Source: Chitinophagaceae bacterium
Lineage (GTDB): Bacteria; Bacteroidota; Bacteroidia; Chitinophagales; Chitinophagaceae
Direction: 5' to 3'
Length of the DNA stretch: 64,000 nt
NCBI GenBank assembly: GCA_019638595.1
Contig: JAHBTJ010000002.1
Coordinates: forward strand, 248,001-312,000
In this document: positions 35,791 to 46,463 of the stretch, piece by piece
Layout: every line of letters starts with the position of its first letter
Position numbering within the stretch: the first letter of the stretch is position 1
Notes under the pieces: model-generated
What the model was told of the DNA's origin: nothing
Seen by the model: only the letters and a program-made list of their open reading frames with translations
Databases searched by the model: none
Position numbers and translations under genes: made by a program

Positions 35791-36906
35791 CTACTTCTTC
35801 TCCGATGGTATTGCCAGTGCCGTACCGGTTTTTACCGGTTCACCAAATACGGGAAATCCATCGCTGTTCCACGAAAATTTTTGGGCTCTTGGCGAACGGA
35901 ATTTCCCACATCCCAACCCCGGCTGGTCATTGGCATGATATAAAATCCAGTCCTCCGTACCATCCGGCGATTTGAAAAATGAATTATGCCCGGGTGCATA
36001 CACGCCCTTCTCTTTAGATTGCTTAAAAACGGGAACAGGATGTTTCTTCCATGCCGATGTATCCAATAAATTATCCGTTCCTTCAAACTTCAAAACCCCT
36101 AATGCATAAAAATCCGTCCAGCAGCCACTTGCTGAAAATATGATGAACAATTGACCCTTATTCATTAAAGCCTGCGGGCCTTCATTCACATTTACATGCG
36201 GAGGATTATTGGCGTCATTCAGGTCGCCGTGTGTTTCCCAATCGTAGGTTGGTTTGGAAATACAAACCCTGTTCCCGTCTATCGTCCACGGGTTTTTCAG
36301 TTTCGCGATATAAATGTTCTGCTGACCGTTCACATCACCTTCCCAGCCGCTCCATATCATATACCATTGTTTTTTGTATTCAAATACATCGCCGTCAATC
36401 GCCCATTTATCAGATGGATCAGCAATTTTTCCTTTAAATATCCACTCTCCTTTCATCGGGTCGGCAGATGCATTTTCCAGCACATACATACGATGGTTTT
36501 CATTCTTTCCATCATCCGCGGCATAATAAGCGTACCATTTATTATTGATGAATTGAATTTGAGGCGCCCACAGGCTCTTTGAATACATCGTGCCTTCAGG
36601 CGGTGTATAAATAGTTTTGTATTCCGCGTTTTTCAGATCAGCCAGGTGTTTTGTTTTCCATAACCCGATCCTGTTGCCAAGCGTATTGGTATAATAATAA
36701 TAACCGTCTTTATAAAAAGAGTATGGATCTGCACCTGAAGGGAGGAGGGGGTTGGTGAAGGTTTGCTGCGCCTGTAAATGTAAAGAACAGAAGATCATGC
36801 ACAATAAAAAAAAAGGAAGAGGAAAGCTTATCCATCTTCCTGTGCGGACTCTCCTTCCTTCTTCTAAAGAAAAGAGACGGTACCGTATATTTTTAATAAA
36901 CAACAT
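35791..36906 (-). CDS. GH43 family glycosidase (arabinofuranosidase/arabinanase type)
   Basis: A 371-residue five-bladed beta-propeller glycosidase. Family GH43 acidic triad is visible: Asp in LPSGADPYSF, Asp in KWAIDGDVFEY and Glu in VNEGPQAL. GH43 enzymes mostly release arabinose or xylose from plant polymers. The sequence closely resembles the C-terminal half of the double GH43 protein at 48014-49954 (shared LPSGADP, IWSGWEGD, VCISKP, SASGCWTD, PGHNSFFKSPDG, YHANDQPGLGCG). The signal region is long: from the Met at 36906 the hydrophobic stretch starts about residue 31 and ends in LQAQQ. The frame is open to 36951. Confidence 0.9.
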   Translation of the reverse strand: MLFIKNIRYRLFSLEEGRRVRTGRWISFPLPFFLLCMIFCSLHLQAQQTFTNPLLPSGADPYSFYKDGYYYYTNTLGNRIGLWKTKHLADLKNAEYKTIYTPPEGTMYSKSLWAPQIQFINNKWYAYYAADDGKNENHRMYVLENASADPMKGEWIFKGKIADPSDKWAIDGDVFEYKKQWYMIWSGWEGDVNGQQNIYIAKLKNPWTIDGNRVCISKPTYDWETHGDLNDANNPPHVNVNEGPQALMNKGQLFIIFSASGCWTDFYALGVLKFEGTDNLLDTSAWKKHPVPVFKQSKEKGVYAPGHNSFFKSPDGTEDWILYHANDQPGLGCGKFRSPRAQKFSWNSDGFPVFGEPVKTGTALAIPSEKK

Positions 36907-37328
36907 AACTTTCGTTTTACTATAATAATTCTGTTCGGCAACAATCAACAAGTTTGCCTTTTAATTCAAATTTTCACCAGGACGGAATCGCAGTGATGTG
37001 TGTACCGTCATTTCGACTAAGCCAACACGGACACTATAGTTTAATCACTGGTTTGCGAGGGAGAAATCTGCATAGCTTTGTACTGATGCTCAACATTTGT
37101 TCTATTACCCAACGGATTTCTCTCCCGCCGTAATATTCTTTTAATTCAAATCTTCATCGGGGCGGGATCGCAGTGACGGGCAGGAGTGCTTTGTTTTTAC
37201 CGGCAGCACTCAAGCGCTATATACATTTACTCAACCGCTCCGAAAAGCTGGCCCCTGTGCTTAGGCCTCCTCCCCCTGCCCGAATGATTCGTTCAGGCGG
37301 GCTTTGAGAAGGCCGGGATGGGCTTTGA
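36907..37328. other. 422-bp gap with a 38-bp direct repeat
   Basis: Between the GH2 and GH43 genes on the minus strand. A 38-bp sequence at 36959-36996 recurs at 37139-37176 with 33 identities, giving a 180-bp period. Between them, GAGAAATC (37061-37068) and its complement GATTTCTC (37115-37122) form a weak inverted pair. No gene is recognisable. The GH43 promoter presumably lies here. Confidence 0.6.
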
Positions 37329-39158
37329 CTATTCATACAACTGCTTATGCACCTGCTGCGCTTTTTCCACAGGTATCTTCAATACTTTCCTGTCGTAAGT
37401 AAAAAAGCCATTGGTTTCTATTTCCACATCGGTTGTTTGGGTATATACCGCTGCAGATAAGCCAAGTTTGATCATGCCCGGCAGGCGGTTGATGAATTCA
37501 GCATATCTGTTAAACAATTCATCGGTATTCTTAAAGCTTTGATAGCCCCAGTTTTTGGTATCCTGCCAGGTGTGTCCTTCAACGGGTAAACCCAAGCCTC
37601 CAAACTCGCCCAGTATCAGTATTTGCTTATCACCAAATACTTCGGGTGAAGGCATTTGCGGATCGGGATAGTGATGAATATCAATGATAGGCCCTACACT
37701 GAAAAAGTTTCCGCCGCTCGACTGGTTAACCAACCTTGTCGGGTCCATCTGCATCGTCCATTCTACAATTTCTTTTGTTTTAAACTGGCCCCATGCTTCA
37801 TTGAACGGAACCCACGATACTATAGAAGGGAAATTATAACAGGCATCCATGATCGCTTTCCATTCTTTTCGGAAGATAGCTTCTGATTCGGGCGTACGGT
37901 CTTTATCTAACTTACGTCCTGAAATCTGCCCGGCACGCATATCCCATGCATTGCCACCCATATCGCCGCTTGGCATATCCTGCCATACCAGTATGCCTTC
38001 TTTATCGCAATAGTAGTACCAACGTGCCGGCTCTACTTTAACGTGCTTGCGGATCATATTAAAACCAAGCTCTTTGGTTTTAACAATATCAAACTTCAGC
38101 GCTTCATCTGTAGGAGCAGTATACAAACCATCAGGCCACCAGCCCTGGTCGAGCGGGCCGTATTGAAATACAAACCGGTTGTTCAGCATCATGCGCTGTA
38201 TACCGTTGTTATCTTTAGCCATGGAAGATTTGCGCATACCAAAATAACTGCCCACTTCATCTATTGACTTACCCTTACGGTTAACCGAAATTGTAAGATC
38301 GTACAGAAAAGGATCATTGGGCCACCAAAGCTTTGGGTTGCTGATATTTAATGTAGCTGTACTTTCGCCTTTAAGCGTTTGTGTTGCTACCTGCTGCCCG
38401 CCATCCAGCGCGGTAACTACAATCTCATCGCCGGGCTGAAGGTTTTCTGTTTTTACTTCAACGGTAATCGTTTGATTATCTATATCAGGTGTTTGCTGTG
38501 TAGATGCGATAAATGTTTTTGGAACATTCTCCAGCCAAACGGTTTGCCAGATACCTGTAACAGGTGTATACCAGATACCTTCCGGTTTTTTTACCTGCTT
38601 GCCACGTGGCTGGGGACCATCGTCAGAAGGATCCCATACTTTTACTGCGATCTCCTGTTTGGTTCCCTTTTTCAATGCGCCGGTGATATCAAAAGTAAAA
38701 GGATCATATCCACCCTGGTGCGAGCCTACCTTAGTGCCATTTATATATACTTCGCTGTCCCAGTCAACCGCGCCAAAATGAAGCAGCACATTTCCTTTGC
38801 GGAATGCAGCGGGCATTTCTATTGTTCTTTTGTACCAGAGCACGCTGTCTTTACCTACTGTTTTGCCAACGCCGGATAGTGCAGACTCTACAGCAAAAGG
38901 CACCAGTATGTTCCCGTCGAATGATGTTGGCTGGTTGTCTGCAGACTGTTTTGGTAAAATACTGTACTGCCATAATCCATTCAGGTTTATCCAGCTTTTA
39001 CGGGTTAACTGCGGACGCGGGTATTCCGGCAAAGGGTTGGCAGGATCTACCTGCGCAGCCCATTCTGTCATTATTTTCCCGGATACAGGCTGCCACGATG
39101 TTTGACCAAAAGATGCAGCAGCAGATAATAAGCCGATCAATAGAAACGTATACTTCAT
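37329..39158 (-). CDS. GH2 glycoside hydrolase, beta-galactosidase-like
   Basis: A 609-residue exported enzyme (signal peptide about 1-19 from the Met at 39158). It has the GH2 order: N-terminal jelly-roll sugar-binding domain (about 45-200, with YINGTKVGSHQGGYDPFTFD), immunoglobulin-like domain (about 205-300), and TIM barrel (about 300-609). The acid/base Glu is in VPFNEAWG (about 455) and the nucleophile Glu in ILGEFGGLG (about 518). GH2 covers beta-galactosidase, beta-glucuronidase, beta-mannosidase and others; galactosidase is favoured by galK and galM nearby. It lies 131 bp after the HTCS gene on the same strand. Confidence 0.88.
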   Translation of the reverse strand: MKYTFLLIGLLSAAASFGQTSWQPVSGKIMTEWAAQVDPANPLPEYPRPQLTRKSWINLNGLWQYSILPKQSADNQPTSFDGNILVPFAVESALSGVGKTVGKDSVLWYKRTIEMPAAFRKGNVLLHFGAVDWDSEVYINGTKVGSHQGGYDPFTFDITGALKKGTKQEIAVKVWDPSDDGPQPRGKQVKKPEGIWYTPVTGIWQTVWLENVPKTFIASTQQTPDIDNQTITVEVKTENLQPGDEIVVTALDGGQQVATQTLKGESTATLNISNPKLWWPNDPFLYDLTISVNRKGKSIDEVGSYFGMRKSSMAKDNNGIQRMMLNNRFVFQYGPLDQGWWPDGLYTAPTDEALKFDIVKTKELGFNMIRKHVKVEPARWYYYCDKEGILVWQDMPSGDMGGNAWDMRAGQISGRKLDKDRTPESEAIFRKEWKAIMDACYNFPSIVSWVPFNEAWGQFKTKEIVEWTMQMDPTRLVNQSSGGNFFSVGPIIDIHHYPDPQMPSPEVFGDKQILILGEFGGLGLPVEGHTWQDTKNWGYQSFKNTDELFNRYAEFINRLPGMIKLGLSAAVYTQTTDVEIETNGFFTYDRKVLKIPVEKAQQVHKQLYE

Positions 39159-39289
39159 TACAAACAATTAAAATGTACAATTTAATAAATATAATAGATG
39201 ACCAAGATAACGATTAAACAATAAGAGGCGGTTCCCTCTCTGATGCAAAATATTTCCAAAATCCGGTTTTTGTTTGTTCATAGATATTT

Positions 39290-42200
39290 TTATTCAGCTA
39301 TATCAAGATTCTTTACAAAATCAGCGGGACTTTTGCCAAACTGCCGGCTGAAATCCCTGCTGAAGTTGGATGGATGTTTATATCCTACCATGTAGGAAAC
39401 TTCATAGACCCTGAGATTTTTATCTTTAAGCAACTCAGCGGCTTTTTTTAGCCTGATGAGATTGATCAATTCATTGGGTGTAAGATTAGAAAGATCTTTT
39501 ATCTTTCTAAACAAGGTAGACCTGCTCATGTTAAGATTCTTTGCCAGATTTTCAGTATCCAGGTCTGCATCGTCAATATTATCCAGTATTACATTTTGCA
39601 GCTTCTCCAAAAAATTTTCGTCTGCTTTTGAATGCGCCATGGATCGCATGTGCACCAGCGGTGAATTGCTGAAAAAATGCATCATCCTTTCCCTGTTCTG
39701 GAACATACTTGCAATTTGTGCTTCAAGATATGCTTGTGAAAAAGGCTTTTCTATATAGGCTTCGGCGCCCACTTCAAGTCCTTCTACCTTTGATTGAATA
39801 CTGTTTTTAGCAGTAAGTAAAATAATGGGAATATGGCTGAATTTAATATCTGATTTCATGCGTTGGCAAAGCTCATATCCATCCATTACCGGCATCATGA
39901 TATCACTTACTACCAGTTGAATCGCTTTATCCTCAAGCATGCGAAGCGCTTCGGCGCCATTGGAAGCAAGATATACAGAATATTTATCAGTGAGTTCTCC
40001 GGCAATAAATGACAATATCTCCCGGTTGTCATCTACCAGTAAAATATTAGGTTTTGAATGATCTTCCGGCGTTGCAAAAAAATCACTTTGCTGGGCGGGT
40101 TCTTCCGCTTTTTCCTGCGTAAGATTGAATTCCAGTTCCTGGTGGATGGGCAACCGCAGGGTAAAAACATTTTTCCCATCATCAGATTCGGTAAGCGTAA
40201 GAGTGCCTTTGTGCAGCTCTGTCAGCGACCGGGACAAAGCAAGCCCTATGCCTGTACCTCCTTCTTTCTTTTCATGCGAATGGATCCTGAAAAAAGGCTC
40301 AAAAATTTTTTCTCTTAAAGCTGCATCTGTTATCAGCCCGTCATTCAACACCTGTATGGTAAAGTATTCATCCTCGCTGTTGAAAGGCAGTAGTTTTATA
40401 GCTATATCCTGGTCTGCATACTTTACAGCATTGTCTACAAGATTGCTTATAATTTTAGTGAGCGCTTCAGGATCAACATAAGCCTGCAATGGTATGCGGG
40501 GCAGATGGATCTGCATGTTTTTACTCTTTTCAACAGCAGCCGGTTTAAAGCGTTCGTATACATCCTGCAGCATACTGCTGATGTTGGTTTTAACAAAGCT
40601 CAGCCGGTAATGTTCATTTTCCGTTTTCCTGAAATCAAGTAACTGGTTGGTTAATTGAATAAGGCGGTCGGTATTCTTTTCCATCGCAAGCAGTTTTTCT
40701 TTAATCGAAGGATGAGTATCTGCAATACCCAGGATCTTTTCAAGGGGTAACTTAATCAGGGTCAGCGGCGTTCTTATCTCATGGGCGATGTTGGTAAAAA
40801 AGTCAATTTTAGACCGGTATATTTCCTTATCCTTTTCGTGCTCTAATTGTTCAAAAACAACTTTGTTCTTCTGTTCATTGTATTTTTTATTATACCTGAA
40901 TATAATATAAAGAATACCCAATATTATTAAAAAGTACAACACATACGCCACATTACTTTTCCAGAACGGAGGTGTAATTTCTATTACCAGGCTTGTAACG
41001 ACTTCATTCCATTCTCCTTTTTCGTTAGCTGCTTTTACCTGAAATTCGTATGTGCCCGGCTGAAGATCCGTATAAAAAACCTTCCTGTTTTTTTTAAGAT
41101 AAATCCACCTGTCATCAAGTCCTTTTAAAAAGTAAGCATATTCTACCATATCCGGATTGGAGAACCGTAAAGCTGCAAAATCAAGGCTCAGGTTATTTTG
41201 CAAATGCGATAATGTGAGTTTTTTAATACTGGTTATGGAATTGTTCATCAATGCAGAACCATAAGGCCGTTTTGCTTCAATCTCTTCATTATTGATTTGT
41301 ATCCCGGTTAAATAAACGGGAGAAAAAGAAGTATCCGGCACCAGGCTTTTGGTGCTAAAGCGTATCAACCCGCCAACACTTCCAAAGTACATGATACCGT
41401 TTTTATCTTTATGAGCAGAATTGTAATTAAACTGGTTGGTAAGCAAACCACTGCTGCTGGTAAAGGTTCTTATAACACCCGATTCGGGACTGAGGTATAC
41501 AAGCCCCATTGAAGTGCTTACCCATAATTTCCCTTCATCATCTTCCAGCATACTATATACCATGTTACTTGGCATACCCCGATGCGTATTATAAAGCGCT
41601 ATGATATTACCCGACCGGTCAATGCTCAACAAACCGTTTTCGGTGGCTACCCAAATACTCCCCGAGCGGCTTTCAAACAAAAGGTTTACACGGTCGGAAG
41701 TAAGGCCGGCGGTATCGTTCCGTTTAAGTTTTATAGACCCTTTTTCTCCTGTTTGAGGGTTGAAATAATGTAAGCCATCGCTGAAAGTACCTGCCCATAT
41801 CCTTCCTGTATTGTCTTCAAGAAGGCAGGTATAAAAAAGATACTCAGGTACTTCTGTGAGCCTGGTGAACGCGTCTGAGGCTTTGTTATACGTGTGTACA
41901 CCTTCCGCGGTAGCGAACAGTAATTTATCATTCCTGGTACGAAGTATTGAATGAATGAAATTGTTTTTCAACATTCCCGGCCGGGCGCCTGCCGAATAGT
42001 GCCGTATTACCTTAAGTGTGTTGATGTCAATCACATCTATACCATGATGAAAATATCCTACCCATAGCTCATTATCAAGTGCCGCCATTCCATGAACGTT
42101 GTAATGAGAGATGCTTCCGGGCTTTTTATCAGCGGAAAAATTTTTAAAATTCCCGCTTGCAGGATCCATCATATTAAGCCCGGCATCTTCTGTTCCCACC

Positions 42201-43276
42201 CATATTCTGTTATATTTATCCTGCACAATTTCTCTTACGGCATTGCCGCTTATGGCATACTTTCCGCCCGGGTAAAACTTTTCAAAATGATTAAACTGCC
42301 TGGGCATATAATTGAGTCCGCCAAAGTAAGTGCCTGCCCAAATTCCTCCCTCCGTATCTTTACTCAAAGCATATACGGCATTGTCTGACAGAGAGTAAGG
42401 ATCGCCCTGCTGTTTCGTAATATTAATGATTGAGTGAGTCTCTGCATTCCAGGTGTAAATGCCGGATTCCGTTCCTATCCAGTATTCATTATTTCCAATA
42501 GCGATGCAATCGCGAATATATAATTCTGTGCCATCATTGCTAACGCTGAGAAGACGTTTTGTTTCTTTCGTATCAGTATTATATAACAAAAGCCCGCGCA
42601 TACTGGTACCTACCAGGATATTTTGGCTATCTACCGGCAACAGGCATTCTATAAACCGGCTGATCTTGTTGTTTATATCATGTACAACCTTATGCCATAT
42701 AAGTTTGCCTGAATCATCAATTTTTGCTATCCGGCCATCGGAAAACCCAAGCCATATCTGCTTCCCCGAAGATATATTCATGCAGGAGGCGCCCATTCCG
42801 GCTCCATCCTTTAGCAAGTCCGATTTTCCGGAAGCAGTATTGTAGCGGTAAATATTTCCATCCATTGTATACCACAATTCACCTTTAGCATTAAATGCAA
42901 TACCACTCACCCTGCCATTAGGAGGAGATGATAGCAATGTAAACTTTTCGGTTTGGATATCTAATCTGTACAAGCCGTTATAAGTACCTACCAATATGTT
43001 TCCTGATGCATCTTCCAGTAGTTTGTAGGTGGAGTTACTCCCTATGCTTTCAGGGTCGCCTTCAATGTTCCGGTAAATTTTGAATGTGTATCCATCGTAA
43101 CGATTCAGTCCGTCTTTAGTAGCAAACCACATAAAGCCCCTGCTATCCTGCAGAATATCCATTACAGAGTTGTACGATAAGCCGTTCTCCACTTTGAAAT
43201 GGCGGAAATTGAATTGCTGAGCCTGTGGCTGGGCAACAATCGTTAGTAATAATATGAGATATAAGCCCCTTCTCAT
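39290..43276 (-). CDS. hybrid two-component system sensor/regulator (HTCS)
   Basis: A 1328-residue one-protein signalling system. Order: signal peptide (1-19); periplasmic two-propeller sensor of about 750 residues with Reg_prop repeats (WVGTEDAGLNMMD, WAGTFSDGLHYFN); Y_Y_Y domain (YFLKGLDDRWIYL); membrane helix (about 775-797); HisKA with His in NIAHEIRTPLTL (about 830); HATPase with DNAVKYA and GGTGIGLALS; receiver domain with Asp in VVSDIMMPVMDG (about 1124); AraC-type HTH (about 1230-1325). Such proteins bind an imported oligosaccharide in the periplasm and switch on the adjacent glycan locus. It is divergent from susC with 180 bp between them, so it should control both arms. Confidence 0.96.
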   Translation of the reverse strand: MRRGLYLILLLTIVAQPQAQQFNFRHFKVENGLSYNSVMDILQDSRGFMWFATKDGLNRYDGYTFKIYRNIEGDPESIGSNSTYKLLEDASGNILVGTYNGLYRLDIQTEKFTLLSSPPNGRVSGIAFNAKGELWYTMDGNIYRYNTASGKSDLLKDGAGMGASCMNISSGKQIWLGFSDGRIAKIDDSGKLIWHKVVHDINNKISRFIECLLPVDSQNILVGTSMRGLLLYNTDTKETKRLLSVSNDGTELYIRDCIAIGNNEYWIGTESGIYTWNAETHSIINITKQQGDPYSLSDNAVYALSKDTEGGIWAGTYFGGLNYMPRQFNHFEKFYPGGKYAISGNAVREIVQDKYNRIWVGTEDAGLNMMDPASGNFKNFSADKKPGSISHYNVHGMAALDNELWVGYFHHGIDVIDINTLKVIRHYSAGARPGMLKNNFIHSILRTRNDKLLFATAEGVHTYNKASDAFTRLTEVPEYLFYTCLLEDNTGRIWAGTFSDGLHYFNPQTGEKGSIKLKRNDTAGLTSDRVNLLFESRSGSIWVATENGLLSIDRSGNIIALYNTHRGMPSNMVYSMLEDDEGKLWVSTSMGLVYLSPESGVIRTFTSSSGLLTNQFNYNSAHKDKNGIMYFGSVGGLIRFSTKSLVPDTSFSPVYLTGIQINNEEIEAKRPYGSALMNNSITSIKKLTLSHLQNNLSLDFAALRFSNPDMVEYAYFLKGLDDRWIYLKKNRKVFYTDLQPGTYEFQVKAANEKGEWNEVVTSLVIEITPPFWKSNVAYVLYFLIILGILYIIFRYNKKYNEQKNKVVFEQLEHEKDKEIYRSKIDFFTNIAHEIRTPLTLIKLPLEKILGIADTHPSIKEKLLAMEKNTDRLIQLTNQLLDFRKTENEHYRLSFVKTNISSMLQDVYERFKPAAVEKSKNMQIHLPRIPLQAYVDPEALTKIISNLVDNAVKYADQDIAIKLLPFNSEDEYFTIQVLNDGLITDAALREKIFEPFFRIHSHEKKEGGTGIGLALSRSLTELHKGTLTLTESDDGKNVFTLRLPIHQELEFNLTQEKAEEPAQQSDFFATPEDHSKPNILLVDDNREILSFIAGELTDKYSVYLASNGAEALRMLEDKAIQLVVSDIMMPVMDGYELCQRMKSDIKFSHIPIILLTAKNSIQSKVEGLEVGAEAYIEKPFSQAYLEAQIASMFQNRERMMHFFSNSPLVHMRSMAHSKADENFLEKLQNVILDNIDDADLDTENLAKNLNMSRSTLFRKIKDLSNLTPNELINLIRLKKAAELLKDKNLRVYEVSYMVGYKHPSNFSRDFSRQFGKSPADFVKNLDIAE

Positions 43277-43324
43277 TTCCGGTACAATTTAAAGCAATTA
43301 CAGATTGAGTTTACTGCATGGAAT

Positions 43325-43344
43325 GATTTGATAAGATTTTGATA
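43325..43344. promoter_or_regulatory. possible regulator-binding direct repeat between HTCS and susC
   Basis: GATTTGATA (43325-43333) is followed one base later by GATTTTGATA (43335-43344), so the repeats are in phase with one helical turn, as for AraC-type binding. It lies 113 bp upstream of the susC ATG in the 180-bp divergent region. No full Bacteroidota -7 box (TAnnTTTG) is seen; TTACTTTG at 43377-43384 differs at one base. Function is inference. Confidence 0.3.
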
Positions 43345-43456
43345 CGATATGGAAAGATGATCTCTTCTTAAAGAAATTACTTTGAAAGAGAAATGCAGCC
43401 TGGAATAAATGCTGTTTTAGCTCCGGGCTGATTTTTAGATTTCAAAACCATATGAT

Positions 43457-46441
43457 ATGATAAAACGACTGCTTAACAGATTCACCATGCTGTTCATGCT
43501 CCTGCTGATCAGTTTGGCCTCCCGGGCGCAGCAAACGTATAAAGGCGTTGTGCATAGTACCGGGGGAGAAGCACTGGCCGGTGCTACTATTGTTTCCAAA
43601 TCAAAAAATATTTCCGTCGTTTCCGGTCTCAACGGAGAATTCAGTATCCAGGCAGCCTCAGGTGATGTTTTAATTGTTAGCTATGTAGGTTATGTAACAA
43701 AAGAAATAACTGCAGGGGCTTCAGGCTTTATTGAGGTTACGCTGTCTGCAGTATCAGAAGACCTGCAGCAGGTAGTGGTAGTGGGATATGGAACCCAGCG
43801 AAAAAAAGATCTTACAGGCGCTATTGCCGTGGTAGATCCTGATCAATTGAAAAAGAGGCAGGCTACTACTGTGGCGGAAGCATTACAGGGACTTGCATCG
43901 GGCGTATACGTAAGGGCTTCCGGCCGCCCCGGCTCGGAAGCGAATATACAGATCCGCGGGGTTAAGAATTTAAGCAACACCAATCCTTTGTATGTGATTG
44001 ACGGGTTGATCACCACAGCGAACCGTGATTTTAATCCCAATGACATTGAATCCATACAAATCCTTAAAGATGCTTCAGCCGCTGCCATATATGGTTCCAG
44101 AGCTGCCAATGGTGTAATTATTATTACCACAAAAAGAGGCCGCCAGGGACCTATGAATGTTGATGTAAGCGCTAAGTCAGGTTTACAGATCATGCCACGC
44201 TACAAACTGGCAGAAACGGAAGAGTTTGCGCGATTGAATTATATGGCATACGATAATGCAGGGGTAGCACACCAGGACCTGGCACTGGAAAATAATACCA
44301 ACTGGCAGGATGCGGCTTACCAAACCGGTGTAATGAATGATATCAATGCTTCTTTCTCCGGTGGAGGCAACAGTGGCAGCTATATGGTTTCCGCCAATTA
44401 TTTTGGTAATAAGGGAACTGTTATCAGTACCAATTTCGACCGCCTCACTTTACGTGTAAACTCACAGGGATCAAAAGGTATTTTTAGCATCGGTGAAAAT
44501 ATTGCTGTTTCAAATGCAAAATCCAATGAAATATCAGGAAACCCTGTGGCTGATGTGGTGAGATTGTTACCTACTATTCCCATTTACGACGAAAACAACC
44601 CCGGCGGCTACGGCTATGGTAATGAAGCCAAAGCCCGCACATTTGGTACCAATCCTGTTGCCATTGCCAACCTGGAAGATCGCACCAATACTAACTTTCG
44701 TGTAAGGGGTAATCTCTGGACGGAACTGAAGCTTGCTCCCTGGCTGAAATACCGGTTCAACGCAGGCTTAGAAACCAGCCACGACAACTATAAATATCTT
44801 CGTAAAGAAGGCAACTGGACATTGAACCAGCCATATGACCCGGCGATTGCCAACCAGAATATGGCCAAATACTTTTCTACGCAAATAGACAATACGCTCA
44901 CATTTACCAAACAATTTGGCAAGCATGATGTGAACTTTGTAGCAGGTCAAACGTACCAGCGAGACCGTTATGAGCAAATATGGGGAACCAAACGTAATTT
45001 GCTCGTAAACCCGGCCGGAGGATATTACAGTACACTTGACCAGGGCAATGAACCGCAAACCGGAGGATATATCACCGAGGCGGTTATATTATCCTACCTG
45101 GGCAGGCTGGAATATAAGTTCGATGATAAGTATATAATCAATGCGGTGTTACGCCGCGATGGTACCAGCCGTTTAAGCCCCAACAAACGGTGGGGTAATT
45201 TTCCTTCTGTTTCAGCCGCCTGGCGTATCAGCAGGGAGGAATTCTTTAATGTATCATGGGTGGATGATCTGAAGCTGAGGGCAAGCTATGGCACACTGGG
45301 CAGCAGTAATATCGGCGCATGGGATTACCTGGCTGTGATCAATACCTTCAGCACGATTGCTATGGGCACGGGGCAAACCATTTTACCGGGTGCTACGCAG
45401 GTGCGGCTTGTAAACCAGGATCTTGGTTGGGAAAAGCTGGTGCAGAAAAATATTGGCGTGGATGCATCCCTGTTCAATAACCGGTTAACGGTAACGGCTG
45501 AATATTTTAATGCCACTACAAAAGATGTACTAACGTCAATGCCTATTGCCTACACTACCGGTAACGATGGCGGTAATCCCGTGGTGAATGCAGCCACCGT
45601 ACGCAATACCGGGTTTGAGTTTTCCGCTACTTATCGCAAAGAAGGAAATTTCGGTTACAGCATTGGTGTAAATCTTTCTACCCTTAAAAATAAAGTGTTA
45701 GAGCTGGGTTACGGGCGAACAAAAATTTATGTAGGCAATACCGTTAGCGAAATAGGACAGCCGTTGGGCATGTGGTATGTTTTGCAAACAGATGGTTTGT
45801 TCCAGAGCCAGGAAGAAATTGACAACTATAAGAATAAAGATGATAAAGTAATACAGCCTGCTGCAAAACCGGGCGACATCCGCTTTAAGGATAATAACGG
45901 AGATGGACAGATCACCAATTCTGATAAGGTAGTAGTAGCGAGCCCCTGGCCTAAGTTTGAAACAGGCGTTAATCTTGGCGCAAGCTGGAAGGGCTTTGAA
46001 TTAACCATGCAGTGGTTTGGCTCGTTTGGACATAAAATATATAATACATACCGGAGCCTGGTGGATCGCTTTGATGACAACTCTAACTACCGTGCCGGTA
46101 TAAAACCCTGGACACCCGAAAACCCGAATACCGATTTTCCAAGAGTAGTGTATGCATCTACCCTCAATTCAAGAGGTGATACCGACCGCTGGCTGGAGCC
46201 CGGCAGTTTCCTGAGATTGAAATACGTGGGACTTTCCTATTCCCTGCCTGAAAGCCTGATCAGGAAAATCGGCTTCAACAACGCGCAGGTTTCCGTGTCA
46301 GGACAAAACCTGGTTACTATTACGAAATTTACGAGCATTGATCCTGAATTTAATAATGCCAGCATCTATGAAAGAGGGGTGGAGGCATTCATTTATCCTA
46401 ATGTAAAAATGGTGAGTGTTGGCTTGTCTTTCGGATTTTAA
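43457..46441 (+). CDS. SusC/RagA-family TonB-dependent outer-membrane transporter
   Basis: A 994-residue outer-membrane protein that imports oligosaccharides with its SusD partner. Signal peptide about 1-24; carboxypeptidase-regulatory-like domain (about 27-100, YKGVVHSTGGEALAGATI); TonB-box/SusC signature QQVVVVGYGTQRKKDLTGAI (about 106-125); plug domain with IQIRGVKNLSNTNPLYVIDG; then the beta-barrel ending in an aromatic residue (SVGLSFGF). Length is typical. It is the first gene of the plus-strand arm of the glycan locus. Confidence 0.97.
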   Translation: MIKRLLNRFTMLFMLLLISLASRAQQTYKGVVHSTGGEALAGATIVSKSKNISVVSGLNGEFSIQAASGDVLIVSYVGYVTKEITAGASGFIEVTLSAVSEDLQQVVVVGYGTQRKKDLTGAIAVVDPDQLKKRQATTVAEALQGLASGVYVRASGRPGSEANIQIRGVKNLSNTNPLYVIDGLITTANRDFNPNDIESIQILKDASAAAIYGSRAANGVIIITTKRGRQGPMNVDVSAKSGLQIMPRYKLAETEEFARLNYMAYDNAGVAHQDLALENNTNWQDAAYQTGVMNDINASFSGGGNSGSYMVSANYFGNKGTVISTNFDRLTLRVNSQGSKGIFSIGENIAVSNAKSNEISGNPVADVVRLLPTIPIYDENNPGGYGYGNEAKARTFGTNPVAIANLEDRTNTNFRVRGNLWTELKLAPWLKYRFNAGLETSHDNYKYLRKEGNWTLNQPYDPAIANQNMAKYFSTQIDNTLTFTKQFGKHDVNFVAGQTYQRDRYEQIWGTKRNLLVNPAGGYYSTLDQGNEPQTGGYITEAVILSYLGRLEYKFDDKYIINAVLRRDGTSRLSPNKRWGNFPSVSAAWRISREEFFNVSWVDDLKLRASYGTLGSSNIGAWDYLAVINTFSTIAMGTGQTILPGATQVRLVNQDLGWEKLVQKNIGVDASLFNNRLTVTAEYFNATTKDVLTSMPIAYTTGNDGGNPVVNAATVRNTGFEFSATYRKEGNFGYSIGVNLSTLKNKVLELGYGRTKIYVGNTVSEIGQPLGMWYVLQTDGLFQSQEEIDNYKNKDDKVIQPAAKPGDIRFKDNNGDGQITNSDKVVVASPWPKFETGVNLGASWKGFELTMQWFGSFGHKIYNTYRSLVDRFDDNSNYRAGIKPWTPENPNTDFPRVVYASTLNSRGDTDRWLEPGSFLRLKYVGLSYSLPESLIRKIGFNNAQVSVSGQNLVTITKFTSIDPEFNNASIYERGVEAFIYPNVKMVSVGLSFGF

Positions 46442-46463
46442 TACTTACCTAAACAAATCTGTT

